From Doryteuthis pealeii (lineage: Eukaryota > Mollusca > Cephalopoda > Myopsida > Loliginidae), in NCBI GenBank assembly GCA_023376005.1, contig CM042157.1, positions 63,878,311 through 63,942,310 of the forward strand: a stretch of 64,000 nucleotides of DNA, read 5' to 3'. Positions 37,885 through 47,999 of this stretch are shown here, piece by piece. Made by a program: the position numbers and the translations under genes. Each line of letters begins with the position of its first letter. Position 1 is the stretch's first letter. The notes under the pieces were generated by a model that saw only the letters and a program-made list of their open reading frames with translations, was not told the origin of the DNA and ran no database searches.

Positions 37885-38600
37885 TGTTATGCGCCTCGTG
37901 TGGTGTAATGATTAGCAGACCATTGTTAGTGAGGACGCTCATACTTCTGGCCTTGTGCCACACTAAGTTAAGCTCAGTAAATAAATACATCCATCACGTG
38001 TGGTGTAATGGCTAACAAGCTATATTATCAGACCATTGTTAGTCAGTCAGAGGGAGTGGGGAGCTGATGGTAGGTGTGGCACTCCACCTCAGATGCAATA
38101 CAATCTTCTTAGTCTAGCGCTTGCGAAAAGGGGATATACTCCCTCGGTTGATATTATTATGTTATCTGCAGTGATGTGTCTATAAACTGAACATTTCCCT
38201 TTATTTCCAACCGTACGGAAGACAAGGGCATAGTAAGCTAATCTCGCAGATCCATCACTACTGAATAGCGAGTTTGATCCTCACTGGATGCCCCATACTT
38301 GCAACATTGTGTCACATCCTACCCGTGGTAAAACAGGTTGGTGTAACAGTTAGTAAGCTAGTCTCGCAGATCCATCTACTGAATAGCGAGTTTGATGCCC
38401 CGTACTTGTGACCTTGTGTCACATCCCGCCCGTAGTGAACAGGCTGTGTAAAGAACGGTGTCCCATTGTAGTGCAATGGTTAGCAAGGTAGTCTCGCAGA
38501 TCCATCACTACTAAATAGCGAGTTTGATCCTTGCTGGATGCCTCATACTTGCAACATTGTGTCACATCCTACCCGTGACGAACGGGTTAGGTAAATACCT
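37885..38600 (+). mobile_element. Tandem cluster of tRNA-derived SINE units (families C, C/A hybrid, D, D, D)
   Basis: GTGTGGTGTAATGATTAGC starts a SINE C at about 37,898. A second head, GTGTGGTGTAATGGCTAAC at about 37,998, runs at about 38,066 into the 3' part of SINE A (AGCTGATGGTAGGTGTGGC). Three SINE D units follow at about 38,220, 38,345 and 38,465, each with GTCTCGCAGATCCATC or close variants, ATAGCGAGTTTGAT, and GTGTCACATCC. Units are in the same orientation with no other sequence between D copies. Confidence 0.7.
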
Positions 38601-38801
38601 ACGTACTGTAGGAAGACAGAAATCACATTTTCTGCTTCTCAATATAAATCCAAATTCTTTAGTCCATTCAAGGTTAAATTTGGTCTTTCTTTTTGGCATG
38701 TTTTCAAGGGGGTTAATAAGTACACAAGTCTTAATGCTATTGGCTATCAGCATGACCTGTGGATATAGCACAGTATGATAATTTAATTATTACAACGTTT
38801 G

Positions 38802-39113
38802 AATATGGGTGCTAGAAGGCAGTGGCTGCGGGTCTACATGTTCTGGGAATGACGTTAAGCTCTATCTGATGGTGAGGTTCCAGTTCTGGAGGTTTGGGGA
38901 ATGTGGAGCACCCCTTCATCACCATTGCTCCCTGGTCACTCTGACCCAGAGTGGTAGTACCTATTAGGGTCTCAATCTATGGGTTAAATAGAAAAATGTA
39001 TTTATAAAAAATTGTATTATCCATTAAGAATTGATTTATTTCAAAACTTTATCGGTATTAAATGACCCACTGAGGTTGATATGCCGTAAAACAAACAAAC
39101 AAACAAACAACGT
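38802..39113 (+). mobile_element. 570-bp retroposon, 5'-truncated copy
   Basis: It starts at ATGGGTGCTAGAAGGCAG and ends with GTTGATATGCCGTAAAACA plus an (AAAC)n tail, matching the last 310 bp of the full element at 5,661-6,230. Confidence 0.8.
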
Positions 39114-39187
39114 TTGATATGTTTACTTAAGAGCTATTGCTAAATAGTTCAATATTTTAAAAATATAATAATCTTGATTTAACTCTT

Positions 39188-39191
39188 CCCC

Positions 39192-39267
<76 letters not shown>
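39188..39267 (+). repeat. CT then CA microsatellite
   Basis: (CT)n of about 40 bp runs directly into (CA)n of about 40 bp. Confidence 0.95.
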
Positions 39268-39269
39268 TC

Positions 39270-39730
39270 TTTCCTTCTTTTCATCTTTCCATTAGGGGTG
39301 TACTTATTTACGGGCGATATTGTATGTCTTACGCTTTGAGACAGAGCTAAGCAAGCAATTTTTCCTTCTTTATGATAAATTCAACAAACCTCGCCAAACC
39401 AGCACATGGGCTGGAACCACCCAGTTGTAGAGTCATTAACCCTTTTGCCTACCACAATGCTAATCAGTCAGGTGCACTGGAACCCTGAAATAAATCTAGC
39501 TAATTTATAACGTAAGAAATATGACATATTTTACTTTGCAAATGGGTTTCAATAAAAATCGATAATTTTTTTTTCTTCTTAAAATACAAAACCCTTGCTT
39601 CAACACAGGAAGTAATAGACTGTTGCTTGCTTGTCTCGTTTCAGTGCTTTGCAACTGCTTTAACTTCTGCTACTACACTGAAAACACATAAACAGGTAAA
39701 TAATTTTTGTCACTGGAGATGGCTCAATGG
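39270..39730. other. Unassigned intergenic sequence
   Basis: A degraded SINE-like block is possible around 39,420-39,480. There is no gene. Confidence 0.3.
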
Positions 39731-39739
39731 TTACTGAAC

Positions 39740-40550
39740 TGGGGTGTACGTTATAAGGTTCTATATAGGAGGTATTTGTGATGTACTGGTTATCGTCGTA
39801 GGAAATGGGCAAATCTGGACGAGGCTATTTTCATTTTCACATAGCACTAATACGACTGGGAAAAGTATGAATCCAATTATTCTCCCCCTAACAATAAATA
39901 AATAGTAAAATAAAATAAAATAAAAATAAGATAAATGAATAAAATAAAAAAATAAAATAAAATAATAAAGCTGAACTTGCACAAAGGTGTCAAAATTAGG
40001 GGGACCCAGAAAAAACAGAACCCACAAATTTTGTAATAAAACTGTTAATTCTAATATGGGGTTCTAGGGTTAGGGTTTAGGGTTAGAGTTAGGGTTAGGA
40101 TTAGGGTTAGGATTGGGGTTTATGGTTAGTTTAATGGGAAAATGAATAAATAATTTTGGTTCTGTTTTTTCTGGGTGACCCAGAAAAAAACAGAACCCAC
40201 GAATTTTGTAATAAAATTGTTAATTTTAACTAGGGGGGTTTAGGGTTAGGCTTTAGGGGTTAGGCTTAGGCTTAAGGGTTAGGGTTAGTTTCGGGGTTGG
40301 GGTTTAAGGTTAGTTTAATGTGAAAATAAATAAATAATTTGGGTTCTGTTTTTTCTGGGTCAATCTAATTTTGACACTTTGTGCAAGTTCAGCCAATAAA
40401 ATAAAACAAATTAAAATAAAATAAATAGTAAAATAGAATAAAATAAAATTAAAATAGTAAATAGTAGGGCAGCCTGGGTTCTTTAACCTTGATATGGCAA
40501 CCGGTCTAAGAGAAGAAAAACTCTGAATTCAAACTCCGCTTAAAAATGGA
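39740..40550 (+). mobile_element. SINE family B, interrupted by A-rich expansion and a MITE
   Basis: The SINE head (GGTTATCGTCGTAGGAAATG then a degenerate B-box region, ATCTGGACGAGGC) ends in an (AAAAT)n-type run at 39,900-39,970. The 3' part (AGTAGGGCAGCCTGGGTTC onward) resumes at about 40,462 after a MITE at 39,971-40,392. Confidence 0.65.
39971..40392. mobile_element. MITE with TIR CTGAACTTGCACAAAG and two TTAGGG-like cores
   Basis: Outer inverted ends CTGAACTTGCACAAAG / CTTTGTGCAAGTTCAG continue into GTGTCAAAATTA and GACCCAGAAAAAACAGAACC. Between them are two tandem units, each ACTGTTAATT, TTAGGG-like motifs, GTTAGTTTAATG and AAATAAATAATTTTGG, separated by CTGGGTGACCCAG. It is very similar to 50,321-50,694. 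No transposase is present. Confidence 0.85.
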
Positions 40551-40564
40551 TTACGAGACTAACG

Positions 40565-40735
40565 GCGCCCCCTCCAGTGGCTAATAAATACTGGATATTT
40601 ACCACGTACCCCACGTACCCCGTCGGCTTTCCCCTCAAGAGGGGGCGCTTCAGGCACTGGGCAATAAACCCAGCCCTGCCCCTTTAAATCAAGGGCGCAG
40701 GTGTTGCCTGAGCGGGGGGGGGGGTCGAGTGGCCA
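40565..40735 (-). repeat. GC-rich dispersed repeat family F, copy 1
   Basis: The block CCCAGCCCTGCCCCTTTAAAT with CACTGGGCAATAA recurs at 41,040-41,285 and, in reverse orientation, at 62,775-63,030. It is non-coding; the class is unknown. Confidence 0.65.
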
Positions 40736-41039
40736 ATAAATACTGATTCAAATTTTCAAAGCTTCCCCTACCCGCCCACTTTCAAATTCTATGCATTTAT
40801 AGTTAAGAGTATAGTGGCAAAAGTTAGGCAATATATTTCAATGTTATAGCAACACAAAGGCTTCTGGGTTAGGGCGGTTTGCGCCCGCCCTCAAGCTGCA
40901 CCCGTGGCTGCTGCACCTCCCTGCCCCCCCCTGTCCACGACTGTATGTGTCGCATTCTGTTCGTGGCAGAGAGGTAAGGTAAATTCACATATAGATTTTT
41001 TTATTATTATTATCATTTACTGGCATCCCACTATGCTAG

Positions 41040-41285
41040 TCAGACACAAGGTCCATTAACGTGGGGACCACGCACAAACCGAAGCTTATGCGTGGCAAGA
41101 GGAAATTGTGTGGATACTTTCGGCATTCCTCTATTGAGGTGCCTCGGGCACTGGGCAATAACCCCAGCCCTGACCCTTTAAATCAAGAGGGCAGGTGTTG
41201 CCTGGGGGGATGTCCCTCCCCGCCAAGATCACGCTATTATTAATTTCCTTACCGGTCCAATGGTCGAAGCCACTGGACACAGGGT
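41040..41285 (+). repeat. GC-rich dispersed repeat family F, copy 2
   Basis: It contains GACACAAGGTCCATTAACG, GGCACTGGGCAATAA and CCCAGCCCTGACCCTTTAAA, and ends near GAAGCCACTGGACACAGGG. The same parts in inverse order make up 62,775-63,030. Confidence 0.65.
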
Positions 41286-41308
41286 TCCGAAGAACCAGGT
41301 AAATTACC

Positions 41309-41525
41309 ATGTCAGGTGGTTATTTTCTATAAGTCTAACATAAACAAAGGGGAACCACTCTTGACTGATAAATTATTTATTTATTTTCCCATTAAACTAA
41401 CCCTAACCCTAAACCCTAACCTCGTCTTCTTTTTCGCTAGTAGATCAATAAATAAATAGATAACTTATTAGTCAAGAGTGGTTTCCCTTTGTTTATGTTA
41501 GACTTATAGGAAATAACCTGTCAGG
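41309..41525. mobile_element. Foldback MITE with TIR containing GTCAAGAGTGGTT and a TTAGGG-like core
   Basis: Arms of about 80 bp (left ATAAGTCTAACATAAACAAA and CCACTCTTGAC, right the complement) surround a centre with CCCATTAAACTAACCC and further TAACCC motifs. Read in reverse, this centre is the same module as in the MITEs at 18,130, 39,971 and 50,321, though the arms are unrelated to theirs. Confidence 0.85.
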
Positions 41526-41533
41526 TTCTATAT

Positions 41534-41745
41534 GAATAAAGAAAGAGTCTGTTATAGACATCCAAACAGTTTTGGTGTTTATAGACACACGTGCTTTTAT
41601 TACACAAACATTTTTATTACTAATCAATTGCATTGTAAGTCAAGCGAACAGTCATACAATAAAACCTTGACTCTAGTAAACGGAAACAGCGAGAGATTTT
41701 TAACGGATAATTAAAGAGACTTTATTTCTTTACTAAACACTTTAT
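41534..41745 (+). repeat. LTR-like repeat, copy 1
   Basis: It contains GTGCTTTTATTACACAAACA, GTCAAGCGAACAGTC and AACGGATAATTAAAGAGAC. Related copies are at 43,690-43,870 (same orientation) and 45,235-45,395 (opposite). The AT-rich end and multiple copies would fit an LTR, but no TG...CA borders or primer site were fixed. Confidence 0.45.
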
Positions 41746-41831
41746 TTTATATACTAACTGGGATAGCCATCTACGCCGGGCAAGAGACTGGAATAACAGT
41801 TATTTTATCGGGCGCTTCTCATGGTTTAATG

Positions 41832-42090
41832 GCCATCGAGCTAGTTTAAGAGAACATTACTAGTGAGTTTTATTCTCGCTAGGTGCTCCATATTTCTGAC
41901 CTTGTGTCAAACTAAGCTTAGCAAATGACAACGGGTAATTATTTTATGATTTTTATCGTCTTTTAAGAATTTACATCGAAAGAAGATAGATCCACATGGT
42001 CATCGGGATAGTTTAAGAGACCGTTACTAGTGAGTTCTATTCTCTCTAGGTGCTCCATATTTCTGACCTTGTGTCAAACTAAGTTTAGCA
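41832..42090 (+). mobile_element. SINE family C, two tandem units
   Basis: ATCGAGCTAGTTTAAGAGAAC at 41,834 and ATCGGGATAGTTTAAGAGAC at 42,002 start two units about 168 bp apart. Each has a B-box-like TACTAGTGAGTTNTATTCTC and the tail TTCTGACCTTGTGTCAAACT. Confidence 0.65.
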
Positions 42091-42309
42091 AATGACAACG
42101 GGTAATTATTTTATGATTTACATCGAAAGAAGATAGATCCACATATCTGAAAAGACATTTTAAATTATTTACCAATTACATTTTTTATGATCGATTGATT
42201 GATTTTAACGGCATGTCAACCTGCCTTGGGTTATTTTATGCCTAGAGGTTATAGAATCGCGTTCATTGTATTTACATATTATTTTTTTTCTTCATATATT
42301 TATGTTGAA

Positions 42310-42425
42310 TTAGGTTATCGTCATAAGAAATGGAATCTGCGACCCGAGTTCAAATCCTGGACGAGGCTGTTGCGTTTCCCTTCACGCTATTGCACCTGGA
42401 AAGGCATGAGGGGCGGATAAATACA
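42310..42425 (+). mobile_element. SINE family B head
   Basis: GGTTATCGTCATAAGAAATGG is followed by the B-box-like AGTTCAAATCCTGG and the family block GCACCTGGAAAGGCATGAG. The 3' part is missing. Confidence 0.6.
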
Positions 42426-42431
42426 CATACT

Positions 42432-42948
42432 GTGTTTCCTAGAAAATAAGACAGGGCTTATATTAATTTTTACTCCGATATATAACACTAGGGTTTATTT
42501 TCGGGGGGATGTCTTATACTTCCTATATTGAAAAACGACACTGAGAAGTAGAAAATTACGAAATTCTTAAATAAACAGAAATTACGAAAAACGATCTACG
42601 TGTATTTATCATTAACAAGTTCTTTTATTCAAAAACTCATTAACGACAATTCATTCAAAAACAATCCTATCATCATCCTTTGGAATGTTATTGTTCTGCG
42701 AGTCACTGGATTCCAAAATTCCTGCAGAGTTTTCTTATGACTCAATTCAATTGTCTGCAGAATTTTCGTCCCTACTCTCTTTTATAAAGCAATAGAAGTC
42801 TTATTGAATTAGAAGTTCTTATTTCTTTGTCTCTCTGCTGATCTCAACTAGGACTTATTTTAAGGGGGAGGCTTATATTAAAACCATCCTGAAAAATCAC
42901 GTTAGGTCTTATTTTACAGGTAGGCCTTATTTTCGGGGAAACATAGTA
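42432..42948. mobile_element. DNA-transposon-derived element with TIR CTGTGTTTCC...AAATAAGAC
   Basis: The left end CTGTGTTTCCTAGAAAATAA and right end TTATTTTCGGGGAAACATAG are inverted and flanked by TA on both sides. Inner repeats of GGCTTATATTA and TTATTTTC are also inverted. It is about 517 bp with no transposase. Confidence 0.7.
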
Positions 42949-43012
42949 TATGATTCAATTATCGAAAATCTGGGTTATCTGCCCCTTAATCAGTTCCTGA
43001 AGTCCAGACAAA

Positions 43013-43220
43013 TTCGACGAACAGAATCCGCAGGCACTGAGAGCAGGACAGTTTTTTGCAGCGGCCGAATTAAGGTCAGTATCATCAGTCTTGGCACCCA
43101 CAGGGATAAGACCAGACAAATTCAAAGAACAGAATCCACAGGCACTGAGAGAAGGGCGGTTTTAGAAGCGGTCGAATTAAGGTCAGCATCATCAGTCTAG
43201 GCACCCACATGGATAAGACC
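43013..43220 (+). repeat. 99-bp tandem duplication
   Basis: CCAGACAAATTC begins units at 43,013 and 43,112, and a weaker third starts near 43,219. Shared blocks are CAGGCACTGAGAG, CGAATTAAGGTCAG and GGCACCCACA. Confidence 0.75.
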
Positions 43221-43469
43221 TGACAACTCAACAGACTACTGCAACAAGAAACAATTACAGAATACAATTCAACATAGCTAAGTACCCTTGTCCCATACAT
43301 TATATAATATTTTCCGCCGAGCGAACGTCTCTGGCAACTTTACTATGAACCTTACAAGCTCTTGAACAAACATTTTGAACACTTAACTTACATTTCATAT
43401 ATTACACCAATAAAAGTTATTAACCCGAATATATACAAGTATATTCGCCTTGTACCTTTCCTGAGTAGC

Positions 43470-43651
43470 AGAAGTACTACGAAGAGGGGTGAGGCAGAGA
43501 GGAGAGTAGCCTCGACAGCCAAGAGAGCCAGAAAGAGAGAGAGAAAAGTCAGCAGCCCCAGAAAGCATCACAGTTTGTGTGCATTCAGTGCACCAAAAAC
43601 TGTCACTCAAAAATTGGCCTGCAGAGTCACTTGCGCAGATGCAGATAATTT
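43470..43651 (+). pseudogene. C-terminal tail of a LINE polyprotein (basic region plus CxxC finger)
   Basis: One frame gives a basic stretch (RRGEAERRVASTAKRARKRE). The next frame gives QFVCIQCTKNCHSKIGLQSH and then LRRCR before a stop. This combination of arginine-rich linker and terminal C-x2-C...H finger with KIGLxSH is common at the end of the pol of RTE/jockey-like LINEs in invertebrates. It is a 5'-truncated remnant with a frameshift. Confidence 0.55.
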
Positions 43652-43674
43652 TTTGTTTTAGTGGACGGAAAGGA

Positions 43675-43870
43675 TCCAATAAAAAAAATAGATACTCGTG
43701 CTTTTATAACACAAACACAGTTATTTTATTACTAATTAATTGCTTTGTAAGTGAAGCGAACAGTCGTACTTATACAACCTTGAATTCAGTAAAACAGCTA
43801 GATATATTAACGGATAATTGAGGAGACTTTATTTATCAATTTATCAAACATGTTTCCAAATTCAATACGC
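43675..43870 (+). repeat. LTR-like repeat, copy 2
   Basis: GTGCTTTTATAACACAAACA, GTGAAGCGAACAGTCG and AACGGATAATTGAGGAGAC match copy 1 at 41,534. It follows directly after the LINE tail. Confidence 0.45.
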
Positions 43871-43986
43871 CAAAGAAAAATATCACTTATAAAAAAACAA
43901 AACATTAAAACATACTGCAGCACATAAAATTCACATATAGTGAAATTACATTTTAAAATTCACAATTTAATTTTTTTTATAAACTA

Positions 43987-44317
43987 CCGTATCTGACGGC
44001 ATATAAGACGCACTTTTTTTTTTCAAAATTTTGGTGAATTGCCCTGCGTCTTATACATCGTAGGTGAAGTTTGAGACCTCCCGGGGGCCTTTTTAATTAT
44101 AGCAGGAAATATGATTATTTCCTGCTATTGAGATGTTATGTGCTTGCTTATTGCTTGCCTGTACTGCCAAATTGCTGTTATACAGCTACGTTTCTGCTTG
44201 TGTAATGCACAGCTAGACTGTTTTCAACAATATATGCTTAAATACATTAAAAACTTTTTTTCTCCTGAATCTGACCTTCTGAAATGGGGGTGCGTCTTAT
44301 ATGCCGTCAAATACGGT
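43987..44317. mobile_element. MITE with TIR CCGTATNTGACGGCATATAAG
   Basis: The left end is CCGTATCTGACGGCATATAA and the right end is TTATATGCCGTCAAATACGG, flanked by TA. Both are followed inwards by GACGCAC. It is about 330 bp with no coding frame. TA flanks fit a Tc1/mariner-type origin. Confidence 0.75.
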
Positions 44318-44499
44318 ACTTAAAAATATATTTTCCCGGATATAAAATTTACCGTTTATTTTTATTTATTTATTTTTACCAGGGTATGAAATTCGTTGTG
44401 TTTATTGATTAGATCCAAGGGAAGGTTTTAACTCTATTAAAATGTTGTTCGTCATCAGGAAATGGGGGGGGGGGCGTACATAAAGGGAGTATGCTGTTA

Positions 44500-44765
44500 C
44501 CTAATCCCTCCACAACGGACAAGATGTGACACAAAGCCATTTTTAAGCAGAGTATAGCTGGATTGAATTCAGAGCTTTCCTTCTCGTAGAGACTGATTAC
44601 GTTACTAAGGCCAAAGAACGCAATCTGTCCTATTTACCCACAGCTGGGAGGGGGGCAACGTGTTTACTCATTTCACATGTGCATTAGCACGAAGTGAAAC
44701 GCAAACAGTCTTGTCCAGGATTTGAACCCGGATCAGTGATTTCATTTCATACGACGATAACCATA
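44500..44765 (-). mobile_element. SINE family B copy
   Basis: On the minus strand: GGTTATCGTCGTATGAAATG, a B-box-like GGGTTCAAATCCTGG, GCAAAC/GTTTGC spacer and the tail GTGTCACATCTTGTCC. It forms part of the inverted duplication. Confidence 0.7.
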
Positions 44766-45049
44766 TTCGACAAGACCAAGTGAAAAAAAAGATAATAATA
44801 ATTTTTTTAGAAAAAACAACAAATTAAACCTCTTAAGAAAAAACTACTAAAAATGTAAATATGAACAATGAAGGCAATTCCATAACCTCTAGGCTTAAAA
44901 TAACCTAAGACAGGCTGACACGCCGTTAAAATCTATCATAAAAATATAATTGGTAAATGATTTTAAATATCTTTTTTGTTATGTTGATTTACCTTTCGAC
45001 ATAAATTTGTAACAGACAACAAAAATAATTACCCGTTGTCATTTACGAA

Positions 45050-45145
45050 GCTTAGTTTGGCACAAGGCCAGAAATATGGAGCACCTAGTGAGAATAGAAC
45101 TAACTAGTAATGTTATCTTAAACTATCCCGATGACCATTAAACCG
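45050..45145 (-). mobile_element. SINE family C copy
   Basis: On the minus strand it starts TCATCGGGATAGTTTAAGA and ends in CTGGCCTTGTGCCAAACT. It is the counterpart of the plus-strand pair at 41,832. Confidence 0.65.
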
Positions 45146-45234
45146 TGAGAAGCGCCCGATAAAATAACTGTTATTCGAGTCTCCTGCCCGGCGTAGATGG
45201 CTATCTCAGCTAGTATATAAAATAAAGTGTTTAG

Positions 45235-45395
45235 TAAAGAAATAAAGTCTCTTTAATTATCCGTTAAAAATCTCTCGCTGTTTCCGTTTACTAGAGTCAA
45301 GGTTTAATTGTATGACTGTTCGCTTGACTTACAATGCAATTGATTAGTAATAAAAATGTTTGTGTAATAAAAGCACGTGTGTCTATGAACAGAAA
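45235..45395 (-). repeat. LTR-like repeat, copy 3
   Basis: This is the reverse complement of copy 1 at 41,534, sharing AAAGTCTCTTTAATTATCC and GACTGTTCGCTTGAC. Confidence 0.45.
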
Positions 45396-45534
45396 ATGTG
45401 ACAGCTATGGTAAGGTAGGTATGGAGACCTACATATATGTTGTGTTTAATTGACTTATGTATTGATCAAAGATTTGACACGTTTTATTTCCTAGCAGTAC
45501 TTACCAAAGTGTTGTAAGATGGTCATTATCATTA

Positions 45535-45617
45535 TCTCTGTCTGTCTGTCTGTCTGTCTGTCTGTGTCTCTGTCTGTCTGTCTGTCTCTCCCTCTCTCTC
45601 TATATATATATATAATC
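45535..45617 (+). repeat. CTGT then CT/TA microsatellite
   Basis: (CTGT)n with CTCT interruptions is followed by TATATATATA. Confidence 0.95.
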
Positions 45618-45819
45618 CAAAAGTCCAGAGAAGAAATCTTCCTTACGTTTTATTTAAAAAAAACCTGTCGCAGTTTGAGAGCTCAATGTGTGCTCTTAAT
45701 GTTCGAGTCACAGAGCAAATATATAAGTAAAGAAATAACAAAAGACTTAGAGATTTAGCGTTATGGTCTATTTCAGGGAGCTTAGACAAAGTGTCTAACT
45801 CTCCCGACTCATCAGATTA

Positions 45820-45897
45820 TAAAGGGCAGTTGTGTGTATGCGTATGTCCGGAGGAAACTTCGAAAATAAAACAATTAACGACAAAAGTATATATATA

Positions 45898-45944
<47 letters not shown>

Positions 45945-46650
45945 ACATTAAATAGCACCAAGGAATTTTTTTTTTTTTTTGCGTTTAATATTTTAAATAG
46001 TAGACGTTTCTTTGCAGAGTGGCTGGATCAATGCAAGGTCTTTTTTTACGTAGGGTTTTTATTGGGGATTCTCCGAGGATCCAACTCACGATTCAGTAAT
46101 AATGGATCTGCAGGACTAACTTTAAAAAATCCCCCTCTATCAAGGTAACCGCTTCTAGTCTATCTATACATATATAAAGGACAGTTGTGTGTATATGTAT
46201 GTCCGGAGGAAACTTCGAAAATAAAACAGTTAACGACAAAGTAAATATATATACACATTAAATATCACCAGGACTTGGTTTTTGAGCAAAAATAATAGAG
46301 ATTTGATTTATATTCATGAAGATAATTAAAAAATAAAGTTTAAATGATAACAGCATGGATTTCTTTTTCATTTAATATTTTAGATAGTAGACATTAACAT
46401 TTCTTTACAGAGTAGCTGGATCAATGCAAGGTCTATTTTTTACATAGGGATTTAAATGGGGCATCCCACGAGGATTCAACTCACAATTCAGTAATAATGG
46501 ATCTGCGGTACTAACTTAAAAAAATCCCCCTACTCAGGTGACGCCGGGTAGTCGCTGCTAGTACATAAATAAAGGGCAGTTTGTGTGTATGTACGTCCGC
46601 AAGAAACTACGAAAATAAAACAATTAACGACATAGTAATATATATACACA
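45820..46650 (+). repeat. About 370-bp tandem repeat, 2.3 units
   Basis: AGTTGTGTGTATG, GTCCGGAGGAAACTTCGAAA and ATTAACGACA-type starts recur at about 45,827, 46,185 and 46,577. Each unit goes on through CATTAAATA, AGTAGACGTTTCTTTGCAG or close variants, GGCTGGATCAATGCAAGG and AATAATGGATCTGC. Its inner part resembles a SINE D head in reverse. A (TA)n run sits at 45,885-45,942. Confidence 0.75.
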
Positions 46651-46677
46651 TTCACTATAATTATGATATGCTTTTAT

Positions 46678-46931
46678 GGTAGGCCACATACTTTAAGAGA
46701 GACGTGATTTCGTAGGTTACATTCAAAAGGTAGGCCACATACTATAAGAGAGACGTGATTTCGTAGGTTACATTCAAAAGGTAGGCCACATACTATAAGA
46801 GAGACGTGATTTCGTAGGTCACATTCAAAGGTAGGCCACATACTATAAGAGAGACGTGATTTCGTAGGTCACATTCAAAAGGTAGGCCACATACTATAAG
46901 AGAGACGTGATTTCGTAGGTCACATTCAAAA
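46678..46931 (+). repeat. 51-bp tandem repeat, 5 units
   Basis: GGTAGGCCACATACT recurs at 46,678, 46,729, 46,780, 46,830 and 46,881. Each unit continues AAGAGAGACGTGATTTCG and TAGGTCACATTCAAAAG (or TAGGTTAC). Units are almost identical throughout, so this is a young tandem array and not a spacer-repeat array. Confidence 0.95.
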
Positions 46932-46992
46932 GGTATAACTATAATGGTACCCATAATTGTGCCTTTTTCATGGTTGGGAACTTATAACATGG

Positions 46993-47990
46993 TTGATTGG
47001 GTGGTTGGTTGGATTTTACAGCATGCCAAACATTGGCTTATTTTATGCTGAAGACGTTTTATCTATTCTTTGTTGAGTATGGCCGTTATTTGCGCAGGTG
47101 CAATAAGTTATATTTAACCCATAGATGGTACCCTAACAGGTACTACCATTCCGGAACAGAGTGGACCTGTGAGTAATAGCAATAAAAGGGGACTCCACAC
47201 TAAAATTGGAACCCTGCCATTAGATGCAGTTTAGCATCACACACAGAATACTAAGACACCCACCCCAGCCACTGCCTTCTAGCACATATGATAAAAGGGT
47301 TTGGGGTTGCCATAAGAGCAATATGGTTGGGACAATCATATAGGTGCTAGAGCTTGATGATCAATCGGCTAGTCCCTCTCTGACCACCCATCTAATCCAA
47401 GTAAGGGGCAAAGTGTAGTATTGCATGTAATGAACACCAAGATTTCATCCTTAAGCATCAAGGGTCAGCACCCACTTTTACTACCTACTGGTCTTTGAAG
47501 AAAGGGACGCACGACGTTTCTTTACTAAACACGCGAAACTGTACAAGGAAAACAAATAGCATTTAATAAACGAATAACAGCGAATACTTTTCAAAGAAAA
47601 TACAAAATCCTCAAAGAAATACGAAATCCTTAAAGAAATAGAAAATCCTTACCGTGTCGTCTGTCCGACCAGTGGCATAAACTAAAAGGGTTTGTATGTG
47701 AGTTCCCCTTACTCTTTCCGGTATAGGATTTGTAGACCACAAAAACTAATGGTCGGTACAAAATTAAATTAATAAACCCATTAAACTACTCTAAATTGGA
47801 TACTGTGGTTGTAGTTAATAAACAAAAATAACTTTATAAAAATAAGAAATAACTAACTGGTCGGTTTAGCAGCAGTTACTCCCACGGCCAACAGGTGGCC
47901 CTATTTTGGCCCTATTCTTCCCCCCCCCCCCGCACCTGCCAGCAGAGGTGGCATATTCTACAGCCCCAGCTGACAGGGTGATTTATAACA
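46993..47990 (-). mobile_element. 570-bp retroposon copy with a 0.4-kb insertion
   Basis: On the minus strand the family runs from 47,990 (CTGTCAGCTGGGGCTG) to about 47,879, is broken, resumes at about 47,480 (GGGTGCTGACCCTTGATGC) and continues to 47,114, with a variant tail (GCATAAAATAAGCCAA and CCAACCAACC) at 46,993-47,050. The insert at about 47,481-47,878 is bordered by CCCAC on both sides, a possible 5-bp target duplication. Confidence 0.7.
47481..47878. mobile_element. Insertion of unknown class inside the 570-bp retroposon
   Basis: It is about 398 bp, AT-rich, with three short repeats of AAAGAAATA...AAATCCTTA near 47,600-47,650. CCCAC flanks both ends. Target duplications of 5 bp are common for LTR elements, but the ends are not TG...CA. 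Confidence 0.5.
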
Positions 47991-47999
47991 TGCTTTTGT

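Larger units (their letters stand above)
41540..45395. repeat. Diverged inverted duplication (arms 41,540-42,410 and 44,640-45,395)
   Basis: The order LTR-like repeat, CATCTACGCCGGGCA block, SINE C, GACAACGGGTAATTATT, GATTTTAACGGC block and SINE B in the left arm recurs mirrored in the right arm. The arms differ by many substitutions as well as indels, and the left arm has an extra SINE C unit. That is the profile of an old duplication, unlike palindromes 1 and 2. The spacer is about 2.2 kb. Confidence 0.75.

Noticed and set aside
40030..40330. Telomere or interstitial telomere array
   Set aside because: The TTAGGG-like motifs are irregular, short and always inside TIR elements, not a long perfect array.
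46678..46931. CRISPR-like array
   Set aside because: The units are uniform across their whole length with no variable spacers, and the context is a eukaryotic genome.
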